A stretch of DNA of 64,000 nt from Prosapia bicincta (taxonomy: Eukaryota; Arthropoda; Insecta; Hemiptera; Cercopidae), in NCBI GenBank assembly GCA_036971475.1, contig JBAIZL010000001.1, positions 95,612,350-95,676,349 of the forward strand. Direction: 5' to 3'. Below the pieces are notes generated by a model. That model saw only the letters and a program-made list of their open reading frames with translations. It did no database searches and was not told the DNA's origin. Of this stretch, positions 39,601-53,069 are shown one piece after another (positions within the stretch are counted from its first letter, which is position 1; each line of letters begins with the position of its first letter). Made by a program: the position numbers and the translations under genes.

Positions 39601-42600
39601 AAGTATGTGAGCAAACGTTTTCTCTTTACTTTTGGTTCGTTATTGGTCATTAAATAATCACAATTAAAATAATGTTTGTTGACGATTGTTGGGATGTATC
39701 ATCAAGTGTGTGAGCAAACGTTTTCTCTTTACTTTTGGTTCGTTATTGGTCATTAAATAATCACAATTAAAATAATGTTTGTTGACGATTGTTGGGATGT
39801 ATCATCAAGTGTGTGAGCAAACGTCTTCTCTTTACTTTTGGTTCGTTATTGGTCATTAAATTATCATAATTAAAATAATGTTTGTTGGCGATTGTTAGGA
39901 TGTATCATCAAATGTGTGAGCAAACGTTTTCTCTTTACTTTTGGTTCGTTATTGGTCATTAAATTATCACAATTAAAATAATGATTGTTGACGGTTGTTG
40001 GGATGTATCATCAAGTGTGTGAACAAACGTTTTTTCTTTACTTTTGGTTCGTTATTGGTCATTGAATTAACACAAATAAAATAATGTTTGTTGACGGTTG
40101 TTGGGATGTATCATCAAGTGTGTGAACAAACGTTTTCTCTTTACTTTTGGTTCGTTATTGGTCATTCAATTATCACAATTAAAATAATGTTTGTTGACGA
40201 TTGTTGGGATGTATCATCAAGTGTGTGAGCAAACGTTTTCTCTTTACTTTTGGTTCGTTATTGGTCATTAAATTATCACAATTAAAATAATGTTTGTTAA
40301 CGATTGTTGGGATGTATCATCAAGTGTGTGAGCAAACGTTTTCTCTTTACTTTTGGTTCGTTATTGGTCACTAAATAATCACAATTAAAATAATGTTTGT
40401 TGACGATTGTTGGGATGTATCATCAAGTGTGTGAGCAAACGTTTTCTCTTTACTTTTGGTTCGTTAGTGGTCATTAAATTATCATAATTAAAATAATGTT
40501 TGTTGACGGTTGTTGGGATGTATCATCAAGTGTGTGAGCAAACGTTTTCTCTTTACTTTTGGTTCGTTATTGGTCATTCAATTATCACAATTAAAATAAG
40601 GTTTGTTGACGATTGTTGGGATGTATCATCAAGTCCGTGATCAAACGTTTTCTCTTTACTTTTGGTTCGTTATTGGTCATTAAATTATCACAATTAAAAT
40701 AATGATTGTTGACGGTTGTTGGGATGTATCATCAAGTGTGTGAACAAACGTTTTCTCTTTACTTTTGGTTCGTTATTGGTCATTAAATTATCACAAATAA
40801 AATAATGTTTGTTGACGGTTGTTGGGATGTATCATCAAGTGTGTGAACAAACGTTTTCTCTTTACTTTTGGTTCGTTATTGGTCATTAAATTATCACAAA
40901 TAAAATAATGTTTGTTGACGGTTGTTGGGATGTATCATCAAGTGTGTGAACAAACGTTTTCTCTTTACTTTTGGTTCGTTATTGGTCATTCAATTATCAG
41001 AATTAAAATAATGTTTGTTGACGATTGTTGGGATATATCATCAAGTTTGTGAACAAACGTTTTCTCTTTACTTTTGGTTCGTTAATGGTCATTAAATTAT
41101 CACAATTAAAATAATGTTTGTTGACGGTTGTTTAGATGTATCATCAAGTGTGTGAACAAACGTTTTCTCTTTACTTTTGGTTCGTTATTGGTCATTAAAT
41201 TATCACAATTAAAATAATGATTGTTGACGGTTGTTGGGATGTATCATCAAGTGTGTGAACAAACGTTTTTTCTTTACTTTTGGTTCGTTATTGGTCATTG
41301 AATTAACACAAATAAAATAATGTTTGTTGACGGTTGTTGAGATGTATCATCAAGTATGTGAGCAAACGTTTTCTCTTTACTTTTGTTTCGTTATTGGTCA
41401 TTCAATTATCAGAATTAAAATAATGTTTGTTGACGATTGTAGGGATATATCATCAAGTTTGTGAACAAACGTTTTCTCTTTACTTTTGGTTCGTTATTGG
41501 TCATTAAATTATCACAATTAAAATAATGTTTGTTGACGGTTGTTGGGATGTATCATCAAGTGTGTGAACTAACGGTTTCTCTTTACTTTTGGTTCGTTAT
41601 TGGTCATTAAATTATCACAATTAAAATAATGATTGTTGACGGTTGTTGGGATGTATCATCAAGTGTGTAAACAAACATTTTTTCTTTACTTTTGGTTCGT
41701 TATTGGTCATTGAATTAACACAAATAAAATAAGGTTTGTTGACGGTTGTTGGGATGTATCATCAAGTGTGTGAGCAAACGTTTTCTCTTTAATTTTGTTT
41801 CGTTATTGGTCATTCAATTATCAGAATTAAAATAATGTTTGTTGACGATTGTTGGGATATATCATCAAGTTTGTGAACAAACGTTTTCTCTTTACTTTTG
41901 GTTCGTTATTGGTCATTAAATTATCACAATTAAAATAATGTTTGTTCACGATTGTTGGGATATATCATCATGTGTGTGAGCAAACGTTTTCTCTTTACTT
42001 TTGGTTCGTTATTGGTCATTGAATTAACACAAATAAAATAACGATTGTTGACGGTTGTTGGGATGTATCATTAAGTCCGTGATCAAACGTTTTCTCTTTA
42101 CTTTTGGTTCGTTATTGGTCATTAAATTATCACAATTAAAATAATGATTGTTGACGGTTATTGGGATGTATCATCAAGTGTGTGAACAAACGTTTTCTCT
42201 TTACTTTTGGTTCGTTATTGGTCATTAAATTATCACAAATAAAATAATGTTTGTTGACGGTTGTTGGGATGTATCATCAAGTGTGTGAACAAACGTTTTC
42301 TCTTTACTTTTGGTTCGTTATTGGTCATTAAATTATCACAAATAAAATAATGTTTGTTGACGGTTGTTGGGATGTATCATCAAGTGTGTGAACAAACGTT
42401 TTCTCTTTACTTTTGGTTCGTTATTGGTCATTAAATTATCAGAATTAAAATAATGATTGTTAACGATTGTTGGGATATATCATCAAGTTTGTGAACAAAC
42501 GTTTTCTCTTTACTTTTGGTTCGTTGTTGGTCATTAAATTATCACAAATAAAATAATGTTTGTTGACGGTTGTTGGGATGTATCATCAAGTGTGTGAACA

Positions 42601-45600
42601 AACGTTTTCTCTTTACTTTTGGTTCGTTATTGGTCATTAAATTATCACAATTAAAATAATGTTTGTTGACGGTTGTTGGGATGTATCATCAAGTGTGTGA
42701 GCAAACGTTTTCTCTTTACTTTTGTTTCGTTATTGGTTATTCAAATATCAGAATTAAAATAATGTTTATTGACGATTGTTGGGATGTATCATCAAGTCTG
42801 TGAACAAACGTTTTCTCTTTACTTTTGGTTCGTTATGGGTCATTAAATTATCACAATTAAAATAATGTTTGTTGACGATTGTTGGGATGTATCATCATGT
42901 GTGTGAGCAAACGTTTTCTCTTTACTTTTGGTTCGTTATTGGTCATTAAATAATCACAATTAAAATAATGTTTGTTGACGATTGTTGGGATGTATCATCA
43001 AAGTGTGTGAGCAAACGTTTTCTCTTTACTTTTGGTTCGTTATTGTTCATTAAATTATCATAATTAAAATAATGTTTGTTGGCGATTGTTAGGATGTATC
43101 ATCAAGTGTGTGAGCAAACGTTTTCTCTTTACTTTTGGTTCGTTATTGGTCATTAAATTATCACAAATAAAATAATTTTTGTTGACGGTTGTTGGGATGT
43201 ATCATCAAGTGTGTGAACAAACGTTTTCTCTTTACTTTTGGTTCGTTATTGGTCATTAAATTATCACAAATAAAATAATGTTTGTTGACGGTTGTTGGGA
43301 TGTATCATCAAGTGTGTGAACAAACGTTTTCTCTTTACTTTTGGGTCGTTGTTGGTCATTAAATTATCACCAATAAAATAATGTTGGTTGACGGTTGTTG
43401 GGATGTATCATCAAGTGTGTGAACAAACGTTTTCTCTTTACTTTTGGTTCGTTATTGGTCATTAAATTATCACAATTAAAATAATGTTTGTTGACGGTTG
43501 TTGGGATGTATCATCAAGTGTGTGAGCAAACGTTTTCTCTTTACTTTTGTTTCGTTATTGGTCATTCAAATATCAGAATTAAAATAATGTTTATTGACGA
43601 TTGTTGGGATGTATCATCAAGTCTGTGAACAAACGTTTTCTCTTTACTTTTGGTTCGTTATTGGTCATTAAATTATCACAATTAAAATAATGTTTGTTGA
43701 CGATTGTTGGGATGTATCATCATGTGTGTGAGCAAACGTTTTCTCTTTACTTTTGGTTCGTTATTGGTCATTAAATAATCACAATTAAAATAATGTTTGT
43801 TGACGATTGTTTGGGATGTATCATCAAAGTGTGTGAGCAAACGTTTTCTCTTTACTTTTGGTTCGTTATTAGTCATTAAATAATCACAATTAAAATAATG
43901 TTTGTTGACGATTGTTGGGATGTATCATCAAAGTGTGTGAGCAAACGTTTTCTCTTTACTTTTGGTTCGTTAATGGTCATTAAATAATCACAATTAAAAT
44001 AATGTTTGTTGACGATTGTTGGGATGTATCATCAAGTATGTGAGCAAACGTTTTCTCTTTACTTTTGGTTGGTTATTGGTCATTAAATTATCATAATTAA
44101 AATAATGTTTGTTGGCGATTGTTAGGATGTATCATCAAGTGTGTGAGCAAACGTTTTCCCTTTACTTTTGATTCGTTATTGGTCATTCAATTATCACAAT
44201 TAAAATAATGTTTGTTGACGGTTGTTGGGGTGTATCATCAAGTGTCTAAGCAAACGTTTTCTCTTTACTTTTGGTTCGTTATTGGTCATTAAATTATCAC
44301 AATTAAAATAATGTTTGTTGACGGTTGTTGGGATGTATCATCAAGTGTCTGAGCAAACGTTTTCTCTTTACTTTTGGTTCGTTATTGGTCATTCAATTAT
44401 CACAATTAAAATAATGTTTGTTGACGATTGTTGGGATGTATCATCAAGTGTGTGAGCAAACGTTTTCTCTTTACTTTTGGTTCGTTATTGGTCATTAAAT
44501 TATCATAATTAAAATAATGTTTGTTGACGGTTGTTGGGATGTATCATCAAGTGTGTGAACAAACGTTTTCTCTTTACTTTTGGTTCGTTATTGGTCATTG
44601 AATTATCACAATTAAAATAACGTTTGTTGACGGTTGTTGGGATGTATCATCAAGTATGTGAGCAAACGTTTTCTCTTTACTTTTGTTTCGTTATTGGTCA
44701 TTCAATTATCAGAATTAAAATAATGTTTATTGACGATTGTTGGGATATATCATCAAGTTTGTGAACAAACGTTTTCTCTTTACTTTTGGTTCGTTATTGG
44801 TCATTAAATTATCACAATTAAAATAATGTTTGTTGACGGTTGTTGGGATGTATCATCAAGTGTGTGAACTAACGGTTTCTCTTTACTTTTGGTTCGTTAT
44901 TGGTCATTAAATTATCACAATTAAAATAATGATTGTTGACGGTTGTTGGGATGTATCATCAAGTGTGTGAACAAACATTTTTTCTTTACTTTTGGTTCGT
45001 TATTGGTCATTGAATTAACACAAATAAAATAATGTTTGTTGACGGTTGTTGGGATGTATCATCAAGTATGTGAGCAAACGTTTTCTCTTTACTTTTGTTT
45101 CGTTATTGGTCATTCAATTATCAGAATTAAAATAATGTTTGTTGACGATTGTTGGGATATATCATCAAGTTTGTGAACAAACGTTTTCTCTTTACTTTTG
45201 GTTCGTTATTGGTCATTAAATTATCACAATTAAAATAATGATTGTTGACGATTGTTGGGATGTATCATCAAGTGTGTGAACTAACGGTTTCTCTTTACTT
45301 TTGGTTCGTTATTGGTCATTAAATTATCACAATTAAAATAATGATTGTTGACGGTTGTTGGGATGTATCATCAAGTGTGTGAACAAACGTTTTTTCTTTA
45401 CTTTTGGTTCGTTATTGGTCATTGAATTAACACAAATAAAATAATGTTTGTTGACGGTTGTTTAGGTGTATCATCAAGTGTGTGAACAGACGTTTTCTCT
45501 TTACTTTTGGTTCGTTATTGGTCATTCAATTATCACAATTAAAATAATGTTTGTTGACGGTTGTTGGGATGTATCATCAAGTGTGTGAGCAAACGTTTTC

Positions 45601-46641
45601 TCTTTACTTTTGTTTCGTTATTGGTCATTCAATTATCAGAATTAAAATAATGTTTGTTGACGATTGTTGGGATATATCATCAAGTTTGTGAACAAACGTT
45701 TTCTCTTTACTTTTGGTTCGTTATTGGTCATTCAATTATCACAATTAAAATAATGTTTGTTGACGATTGTTGGGATATATCATCATGTGTGTGAGCAAAC
45801 GTTTTCTCTTTACTTTTGGTTCGTTATTGGTCATTGAATTAACACAAATAAAATAATGTTTGTTGACGGTTGTTTAGATGTATCATCAAGTGTGTGAACA
45901 AACGTTTTCTCTTTACTTTTGGTTCGTTATTGGTCATTCAATTATCACAATTAAAATAATGTTTGTTGACGGTTGTTGGGATGTATCATCAAGTGTGTGA
46001 GCAAACGTTTTCTCTTTACTTTTGTTTCGTTATTGGTCATTCAATTATCAGAATTAAAATAATGTTTGTTGACGATTGTTGGGATATATCATCAAGTTTG
46101 TGAACAAACGTTTTCTCTTTACTTTTGGTTCGTTATTGGTCATTAAATTATCACAATTAAAATAATGTTTGTTGACGATTGTTGGGATATATCATCATGT
46201 GTGTGAGCAAACGTTTTCTCTTTACTTTTGGTTCGTTATTGGTCATTAAATAATCACAATTAAAATAATGTTTGTTGACGATTGTTGGGATGTATCATCA
46301 CGTGTGTGAGCAAACGTTTTCTCTTTACTTTTGTTTCGTTATTGGTCATTGAATTATCATAATTAAAATAGTGTTTGTTGACGATTGTTTTGATATATCA
46401 TCAAGTTTGTGAACAAACGTTTTCTCTTTACTTTTGGTTCGTTATTGGTCATTAAATTATCACAATTAAAATAATGTTTGTTGACGATTGTTGGGATATA
46501 TCATCATGTGTGTGAGCAAACGTTTTCTCTTTACTTTTGGTTCGTCATTGGTCATTCAATTATCCCAATTAAAATAATGTTTGTTGACGGTTGTTGGGAT
46601 GTATCATCAAGTGTGTGAGCAAACGTTTTCTGTTTACTTTT
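33661..46641. repeat. 103-bp satellite array, about 126 copies, with higher-order repeats
   Basis: GGTTCGTTATTGGTCATT recurs every 103 bp (33661, 33764, 33867 and onward), and 12,981 bp divided by 103 is about 126. Diagnostic variants recur at fixed distance: AAGTCCGTGATC at 34863 and 38674, GGATCTATC at 35471 and 39282, GTCTAAGCAAACG at 35691 and 39502, and AGGGATATATC at 37630 and 41441. Each pair is 3811 bp apart, exactly 37 monomers. AAGTCCGTG also occurs at 33936, 927 bp (nine monomers) before 34863. Near 42,990-43,940 several monomers carry an extra A (ATCAAAGTGTG). The array ends abruptly at about 46641. No coding potential. Confidence 0.97.
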
Positions 46642-47517
46642 GTTGACAGAGGATTTGGTGACGCCGCTAGAAACCAAACACTTACTAAGTTAAACTGAGC
46701 TACACTTCTGTAGGTGTCGCGAAAAAGAGGCTAACGAAATAAGCGTTCCAGCGGGAAGAGAAATTTCTTGTTAATTTCCCGTTTTTCTTGTTAATACTCA
46801 TTTATAACCAGGTATTTTACATTAAAAAGTAAGTGGTACTTATAATAAAGATAATTACAAATTTATACACTATAATTATTTCACTATATATTATTATAGT
46901 AATATTTATAAAATATACTGTATAAGGGATAAAAAGTGTAGTGGGTTGATTGGTCGGGAATGCAGAGGACGTAGGTCTACTCGTGGATTCGTCAGGTAGA
47001 AGTGCGTATGTACGCACACGTAAAGAGTACATCACATCTATTCGAAGTGTCAGATTCCTTAGTTAAAATATTGATGTATCCCGTGATCTTGGACAAATTA
47101 AATATTCGACCCCCGCCGTTAGCGACGGGACGGGACAGCCCAGCGGGGTCTATGGAGGGGCGGGGGCAACATTGCTTGCATACAAAACAAGGATATTATC
47201 ATTTATATCGTAAGGCTACCCTGATACCATCTCATCCGTGTTATTTACTGTGATAGATTTCCTGTGCATATATTTTCTGAAAAAGGTCGTATAAAAGTAG
47301 TGAACGGTAAAATGCACACATGTTAAATTGTCTGGAACATTAATTGTCCATGTCACTTTGATGACGTGTTGTGCTTATAAACTTAGTGTCTTGCTTATAA
47401 CTTTATGCTAGTCATCACATAAAGGACATACGTTAACAGAAATAAAAAAATTTAAAAGTATTAGAAGACTTTCAAAGGTTTTCGACAGCAAAGCTGCTTT
47501 ATTATTATATATTTTAC
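46642..47517. other. Unique flank right of the 103-bp satellite
   Basis: No gene supported. A short GC-rich stretch at about 47110-47175 stands out in AT-rich surroundings but has no open frame with a recognisable product. Confidence 0.45.
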
Positions 47518-48135
47518 AACCCCAATACAGAGTGGGTCTACATTCCAACCCTACATTCCTGATACCATAATACCTTGCATAATCCCTATACCAGGGAATT
47601 TTATGTCTTTACCATCCTATGAACCCGATAGAAAGTGGGTCTACATCCCGACCGTTCATACATGATACTATTATACCTCCCATAATTCCTCTACCAGGGA
47701 AGTTTATGTCTACCTTCCTATGAACCCGATAGAAAGTGGGTCTACATCCCGACCCTGCATTCATGATACTATTATACCTCCCATAATTCCTCTACCAGGG
47801 GAGTTTATGTCTTCGATAGAAAGTGGGTCTACATCCCGACCCTGCATTCATGATACTATTATACCTCCCGTAATTCCTCTACCAGGGAGTTTTATGTCTA
47901 TCTTCCTATGAACCCGATAGAGTCTACATCCCGACCCTGCATTCGTGATACTATAATACCTCCCATAATTTGTCTACCAGGGAATTTTATTTCTCTACCT
48001 TCCTATTAACCCAATAGAGAATGATCTACCTCCCAACCCTGCATTCGAGATGCTATAATGCCTCACTTAATTCCTCTAACAGGGAATTTTATGTGTCTAC
48101 CTTCCTATGGAGCCCAATAGAGACTGAGTCTAGTA
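47518..48135. repeat. Minisatellite of about 100 bp, roughly six copies
   Basis: Units contain GTGGGTCTACATCCCGACC, then TGATACTATTATACCTCCC, then CTCTACCAGGGAATTTTATG. Unit lengths vary (about 102 down to 86 bp) and copies decay towards 48135. A 63-codon plus frame (47720-47911) with an internally repeated IESGSTSRPCIHDTIIPP simply translates two units and is not called. Confidence 0.85.
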
Positions 48136-49499
48136 CAGATGAGCAACCCTACCCGCACAATGCCAATATTCTCCTGTCCCACTATCAGAAGAAGCGTTAT
48201 GTTCCATCCTTAGTTTTCTTCTTTCTACACAGAAATGTAAAGGATAGATATATTCCTATAAACCCGATAAAGACTTGGTCTATTCTAAATAAGCGCTCCT
48301 TCTTGGCGTGATCTTTCTCTATACGCCATACCAGACGATTTTATTTCCCTAACCTAACCTTTCCTATCCTACTTCGGATATATTACTTATACTGGCTGAT
48401 CGCTACATACAATTATAGGTATATTACTCTCGGTCGTTGAGAATTATAATTATTTTAATTATTGAGTTGCATATAAAAATGTTTGTTTCGTATGATGAAC
48501 TTTTACTTCGTATTCTACAAAGACATATTGTCGTTATTAAGACTTTAATGTGACTTCAAATCTTGCGTCTTATTTGAGTGCTTGTCGTTTTGTCCATTTC
48601 AAATAATCGGCTTTATATTCTATTCCATTTTTATGTTTTCATTTAGACAACATTGTATAAGTTGTTTTTTTATGTAGGCGATGGATTAATTTACTTTCGT
48701 TGATAGTTTGACTTTCCACAAGACAGTTTTGCCTGATGATAGATAAAGATGAAGTTGAATCTAAATATTCAGTTGGGACTTTTTGATCTTTCATTGAGAA
48801 AATCCAAGCTACCTGGAATCTCTACTCAGCCCGAATTAATCTCAGAAGTGTTTCTTATCTTTCGTCCAGCTTCTCTCTTTCACTTTTTCCAAATACATTA
48901 TAAATACAGTCCGTATAATCAGGTTACAGTGAATATAATATTATCATCAAAACAAAATAACTTTTGATTTAACCTTTTTTTATTAATTTTTTAAAATACA
49001 AGAGATAAAAATATTTTTTATTTTATTTATGGATATTATAATTGTCGGTTTTAGATCTAAAAATATGTTATTGGTTTAAAAAAATGCATATGAACACGGC
49101 AAACTTTAAATACCCCATCTATATATTGTCTTTATTATATTTGAATTGTTGTTCATTTAGTTGTATTTTAATTATGTAAATTTCTAAAGCAATGACGTTA
49201 AATTGTTTGTTGAAGACTGATTAATTGCATTACGTGTTCGCGTAACCAAAATAGATCCATAGCAGAAATATGGCTCGATTTACTCAAGATCCATTTCATA
49301 CGTAAGTTACAAAACCCGTCCCGCCTCATGGTGACCAACATCTTGCAACTCTCCTTTGTTTTCTGCGCGTACTGTAAGTAGTCCTGCCACGATGGAGGGA
49401 TTCGAGAATGTCCAAGTCCCAAGCTATGGAGTAGAAAGACGTTCATTCTTGAATGGAAGTCACCATTTTTTTCGCGAGTTTTTTTTCTTCATTCACTTT
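48136..49499. other. AT-rich sequence without recognisable gene
   Basis: Open frames at 48749-48967 (plus, 72 codons) and 49198-49446 (minus, 82 codons) show no domain. The latter lies in more balanced base composition and is the best, still weak, candidate for a host exon here. Confidence 0.4.
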
Positions 49500-51060
49500 T
49501 TTCAGTAGAGGTTATGAACAATAGTTGCAATGGGAAATGATGTCGCGGAAGTAACTGCAGAGAGTTAGAAGTACCACCAGCGTCAGCGGAGACGGACGAG
49601 GAGGATCTAGCCGTAGAAAATGCTGTAACAAAAACTGGAGCAGTTATACCAATAGTTGCAATTGGAAGTGTCGTCGCGGAAGTAATTGTAAAGAAGTAGG
49701 AGACCACCAGCGTGGGTGGTGATGGGTATGATCGATTCAGCTGTATAAAATGATGTAACAATACCTGCACCAGTCAGAGTATTAGTTGTAATGGGAAGTG
49801 CCGTCGTGAAAGTAACGGCAGAGAAGTAGGAGTACCATCAGAGTGGGTGGTGATGGTTAAGGCCGATCCAGCTGTATAAAATGATGTAACAATACCTGCA
49901 CCAGTCAGAGCATTAGTTGTAATGGGAAGTGCCGTCGTGAAAGTAACGGCAGAGAAGTAGGAGTACCACCAGCGTGGGTGGTGATGGTTAAGGCCGATCC
50001 AGCTGTATAAAATGATGTAACAATACCTGCACCAGTCAGAGCATTAGTTGTAATGGGAAGTGCCGTCGTGAAAGTAACGGCAGAGAAGTAGGAGTACCAC
50101 CAGCGTGGGTGGTGATGGGTATGGTCGATCCAGCTGTAGAAAATGTTGTAACAATACCTGCACCAGTCAGAGCATTAGTTGCAATGAGAAGTGCCGTCGC
50201 GAAAGTAAAGGCACAGAAGTAGGAGTACAATCAGCGTTGGTGGTGATGGGTATGGACGATCCAGCTGTAGAAAATGCTGTAATAATAACTGCACCAGTCA
50301 GAACAGTAGTTACAATGGAAAGTGACCAGCGTGGGTGGTGATGAAATGGACGATCCAGCTGTAGAAAATGCTGTAACAATACCTGCACCAGTCAGAGCAT
50401 TAGTTGCAATGAGAAGTGCCGTCGCGAAAGTAAAGGTAGAGAAGTATGAGTACCACCAGCGTGGGTGGTGATGGTTAAGGCCTATTCAGCTGTAGAAAAT
50501 GATGTAACAATAACTGCACTAGTCAGAGCAGTAGTTACAATGGTAAGTGCCATCGCGGAAGTAACGGCAGAGAAGTAGGAGACCACCAGCGTGGGTGGTG
50601 ATGGGTATGATCGATTCAGCTGTATAAAATGATGTAACAATACCTGCACCAGTCAGAGCATTAGTTGTAATGGGAAGTGCCGTCGTGAAAGTAACGGCAG
50701 AGAAGTAGGAGTACCACCAGAGTGGGTGGTGATGGGTATGGTCGATCCAGCTGTAGAAAATGATATAACAATAACTGCACCAGTCAGAGCGGTAGTTACA
50801 ATGGAAAGTGACAAGCGTGGGTGATGATGAAATGGACGATCCAGCTGTAGAAAATGCTGTGACAATAAGTGCACCAGTCAGAGCAGTAGTTACAATGGGA
50901 AGAAACCAGCGTGGGTGGTGATGAAATGGACGATCCAGCTGTAGAAAATGCTGTGACAATAAGTGCACCAGTCAGAGCAGTAGTTACAATGGGAAGTAAC
51001 TGGCGTGGGTGGTGATGAAATGGACGATCCAGCTGTAGAAAATGCTGTGACAATAAGTGA
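49500..51060. repeat. 131-bp minisatellite with shortened variants
   Basis: CAGTCAGAG recurs at 49771, 49902, 50033, 50164 and 50295 (131-bp spacing), then at shorter spacing (94 bp and less) towards 51060 where units have lost internal parts. Units contain CACCAGCGTGGGTGGTGATG and GATCCAGCTGTAGAAAATG. Several minus-strand frames of 64-149 codons run across it with repeated FSTAGS and LLSRRHFPLQL stretches. Because 131 is not a multiple of three the register changes at every unit, so a protein product is unlikely. Confidence 0.9.
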
Positions 51061-51836
51061 AAGATTGATGATAGGGAAGAAGCAGCATCAGTAACGGGAA
51101 AACGAGAATTCTATGAGTGTCATCTCTTCAAAGTTTGTTTGTATAGCTTGATGTTAAAGTAAAAGTGTTTAGGTCGGATAGGCTTAATTAAAAAAAGGAA
51201 GTCTTCCAGGATGTAAAGGTATATTTGTTCTCAGGGCTGTAGAGGATGTGGTAGATATCTGTGTTCGGCACTACTGAATATGAGTTTACCTTATTATATT
51301 TGTCGGAATATTATAAATTTAATATGTAAAGTTCACCGTCGGTATGCCATGAAGTTTAGAACAGCGATTTGTTTCAGCCAGAAGCTTTTAAATAACTGTC
51401 TAAACTTGTAAAAATAACCCAAGTTGAGTAAACGTTTTTCGATTATCGGGTTTAAAATAGCGTCTTAAAACGCTTTGTTTTCACGCTCGAGTTGCGCTCT
51501 TGAATTGCTTTTCTGTTCTTTTATTGAAAATCACTTTGGCGCTGTCAACTTTGTAATTTGCGGTGGGTTTCGTGTACAAAGCGGATTGGCTTTCACTGTC
51601 GAAGCTATCAATCATTACGACAAACCGTTCGGTCAATAAATGTACACTAGATGGGGATTAACTTTTTCATTGTAATTTACAACCTATGATGTAATTTTTA
51701 AGAAATGTAGTTTATAAAAAATTATAACATTAAACTTGAAGTTGTTTTATCATAGTAATTATGTAATTAACAGATCATGAGCTTTGTTGGTTGGATTTAC
51801 ATATTATTATTTCATTACTGATATATATATATATAT
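51061..51836. other. AT-rich sequence without recognisable gene
   Basis: No repeat or coding signal supported; a short (AT)n tract lies at 51821-51838. Confidence 0.45.
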
Positions 51837-51932
51837 ATCGACATCGTGCAATGCTTCCCCTAGCTTGGGAAGGAGTTTGTTATCTCGATGATTATTATTG
51901 AATATTTCATTGCTATCCACCTCCGAACCATG
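51837..51932. repeat. 96-bp dispersed direct repeat, copy 1
   Basis: Reads ATCGACATCGTGCAATGCTT and onward to CCTCCGAACCATG, matching 53382-53477 in direct orientation 1545 bp away with no difference seen. Copy 1 continues into the hairpin motif at 51949-51981; copy 2 continues into the 122-bp tandem units. Confidence 0.9.
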
Positions 51933-51948
51933 ATTGTAATTTTCATTC

Positions 51949-52035
51949 CTGATGATGTTGGTACTGTTTGCCAACGAAAAGCTTTGTATATAAAATAATA
52001 AATATTCTTGTATTTGAATAACCTGTGTTGTTTTT

Positions 52036-52102
<67 letters not shown>
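51949..52102 (+). other. Hairpin motif followed by (AT)n tract (PLE-end-like)
   Basis: CTGATGAT is followed by GTTGG, a 9-base loop, CCAAC and GAAAAG at 51949-51981. This is a perfect 5-bp stem placed between CTGATGA(T) and GAAA, the clearest example of the recurrent motif in the window. After about 55 bp of AT-rich sequence an (AT)n tract runs from 52039 to 52102, as at the PLE end at 8066-8120. Confidence 0.55.
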
Positions 52103-52104
<2 letters not shown>

Positions 52105-53069
52105 CAAAAGGAACAAATTCAACTCTTTTAACATTTGTTATTATCATAGCTAGTGTGATATGATGAGATTTCTAACCCAGTACGATACAAATTTCATTCT
52201 GCCAACAGAAATTTTTATAAACCTGTTTTAATTACGTTTAATTATTAGACTGCACACAGATGTGCGGATTTTTTTTGCAAAAAGAAACTAAAGTTAGTTC
52301 TATCACTCGTCTAATTGTTTTGTGTTCCTTTTATTTGAAAGAGATATTTATAGAGACATTTTGTGTGGCACTTTAAAGGTGCGTCTTTTAATTTGCGACC
52401 TCAGGAACTTCTGAAAAAGCATTTACCTTCAGATACTTCAGGAAACTTCAAATAACGCAAGTAATCAAAATTACCAATGTTGCGTCCTGATATACGCTTG
52501 TATGATGTATGTTACAATCTAAACCTTCTTCAAGAAAAACCCTGCTGCGCTGGATTCCCGATTTTGGGTAGGTGAAAACACTCGGTAAGAACGACTTTCC
52601 TTGCATTCTTCTGTATGCAATTCATGTAACACATCCAGAATTTATCTCGCGAAATTTTCCAAAACTAATCTTTTTATAGCGATAAAAAAATACTTTTAAA
52701 TGATATTTTTAGACGTAATACAATTTTATAAATAACTTCAATCCCGTGTAAACTCACAAATTATTCATCGTTAATTTTTTATGTATAAAGTTTGACTCAC
52801 CTTGTGATAAATCGGTTACCTTTTCTTGATATTTATCTAATGATCAGGAAAGGGTTGAACCTAATATTTTGTTCTGTAATAAGGCTGCAGTAGGACTGTC
52901 GCTTGCGTGGTAGTGATAAAACTGCAACCACTAGATAGAATATATATGATGAAACATTGCTCGCGTGTGCAGGATAGCGTACCTGAAGCAGCCTACTCTC
53001 ATCAGGGTCAGTAGGATGTTCTCCCATTTCTGAGAATAATTTGAAGAAAAGGACTTTCTTAGTTTTTTG
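52103..53069. other. AT-rich sequence without recognisable gene
   Basis: No supported gene; a 64-codon minus frame at 52833-53027 shows no domain. Confidence 0.45.

Noticed and set aside
43682..43876. 64-codon minus-strand frame inside the 103-bp satellite
   Set aside because: It arises only because two monomers carry an extra base; the repeated peptide is a satellite translation.
33661..46641. CENP-B box in the 103-bp monomer
   Set aside because: TTCGTT occurs in the monomer, but the rest of the 17-bp box (the GGAA..CGGGA part) is absent.
48340..48362. CCCTAACCTAACC as telomeric repeat
   Set aside because: Only two CCTAA units; far too short for a telomeric or interstitial telomeric tract.
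49198..49446. 82-codon minus-strand frame as host exon
   Set aside because: Composition is mildly exon-like, but there is no recognisable domain, splice context or neighbouring coding segment to support it.
50519..51053. 149-codon and overlapping minus-strand frames with repeated hydrophobic stretches
   Set aside because: The 131-bp period shifts the register at each unit, the frames overlap one another, and no start or domain supports a protein.
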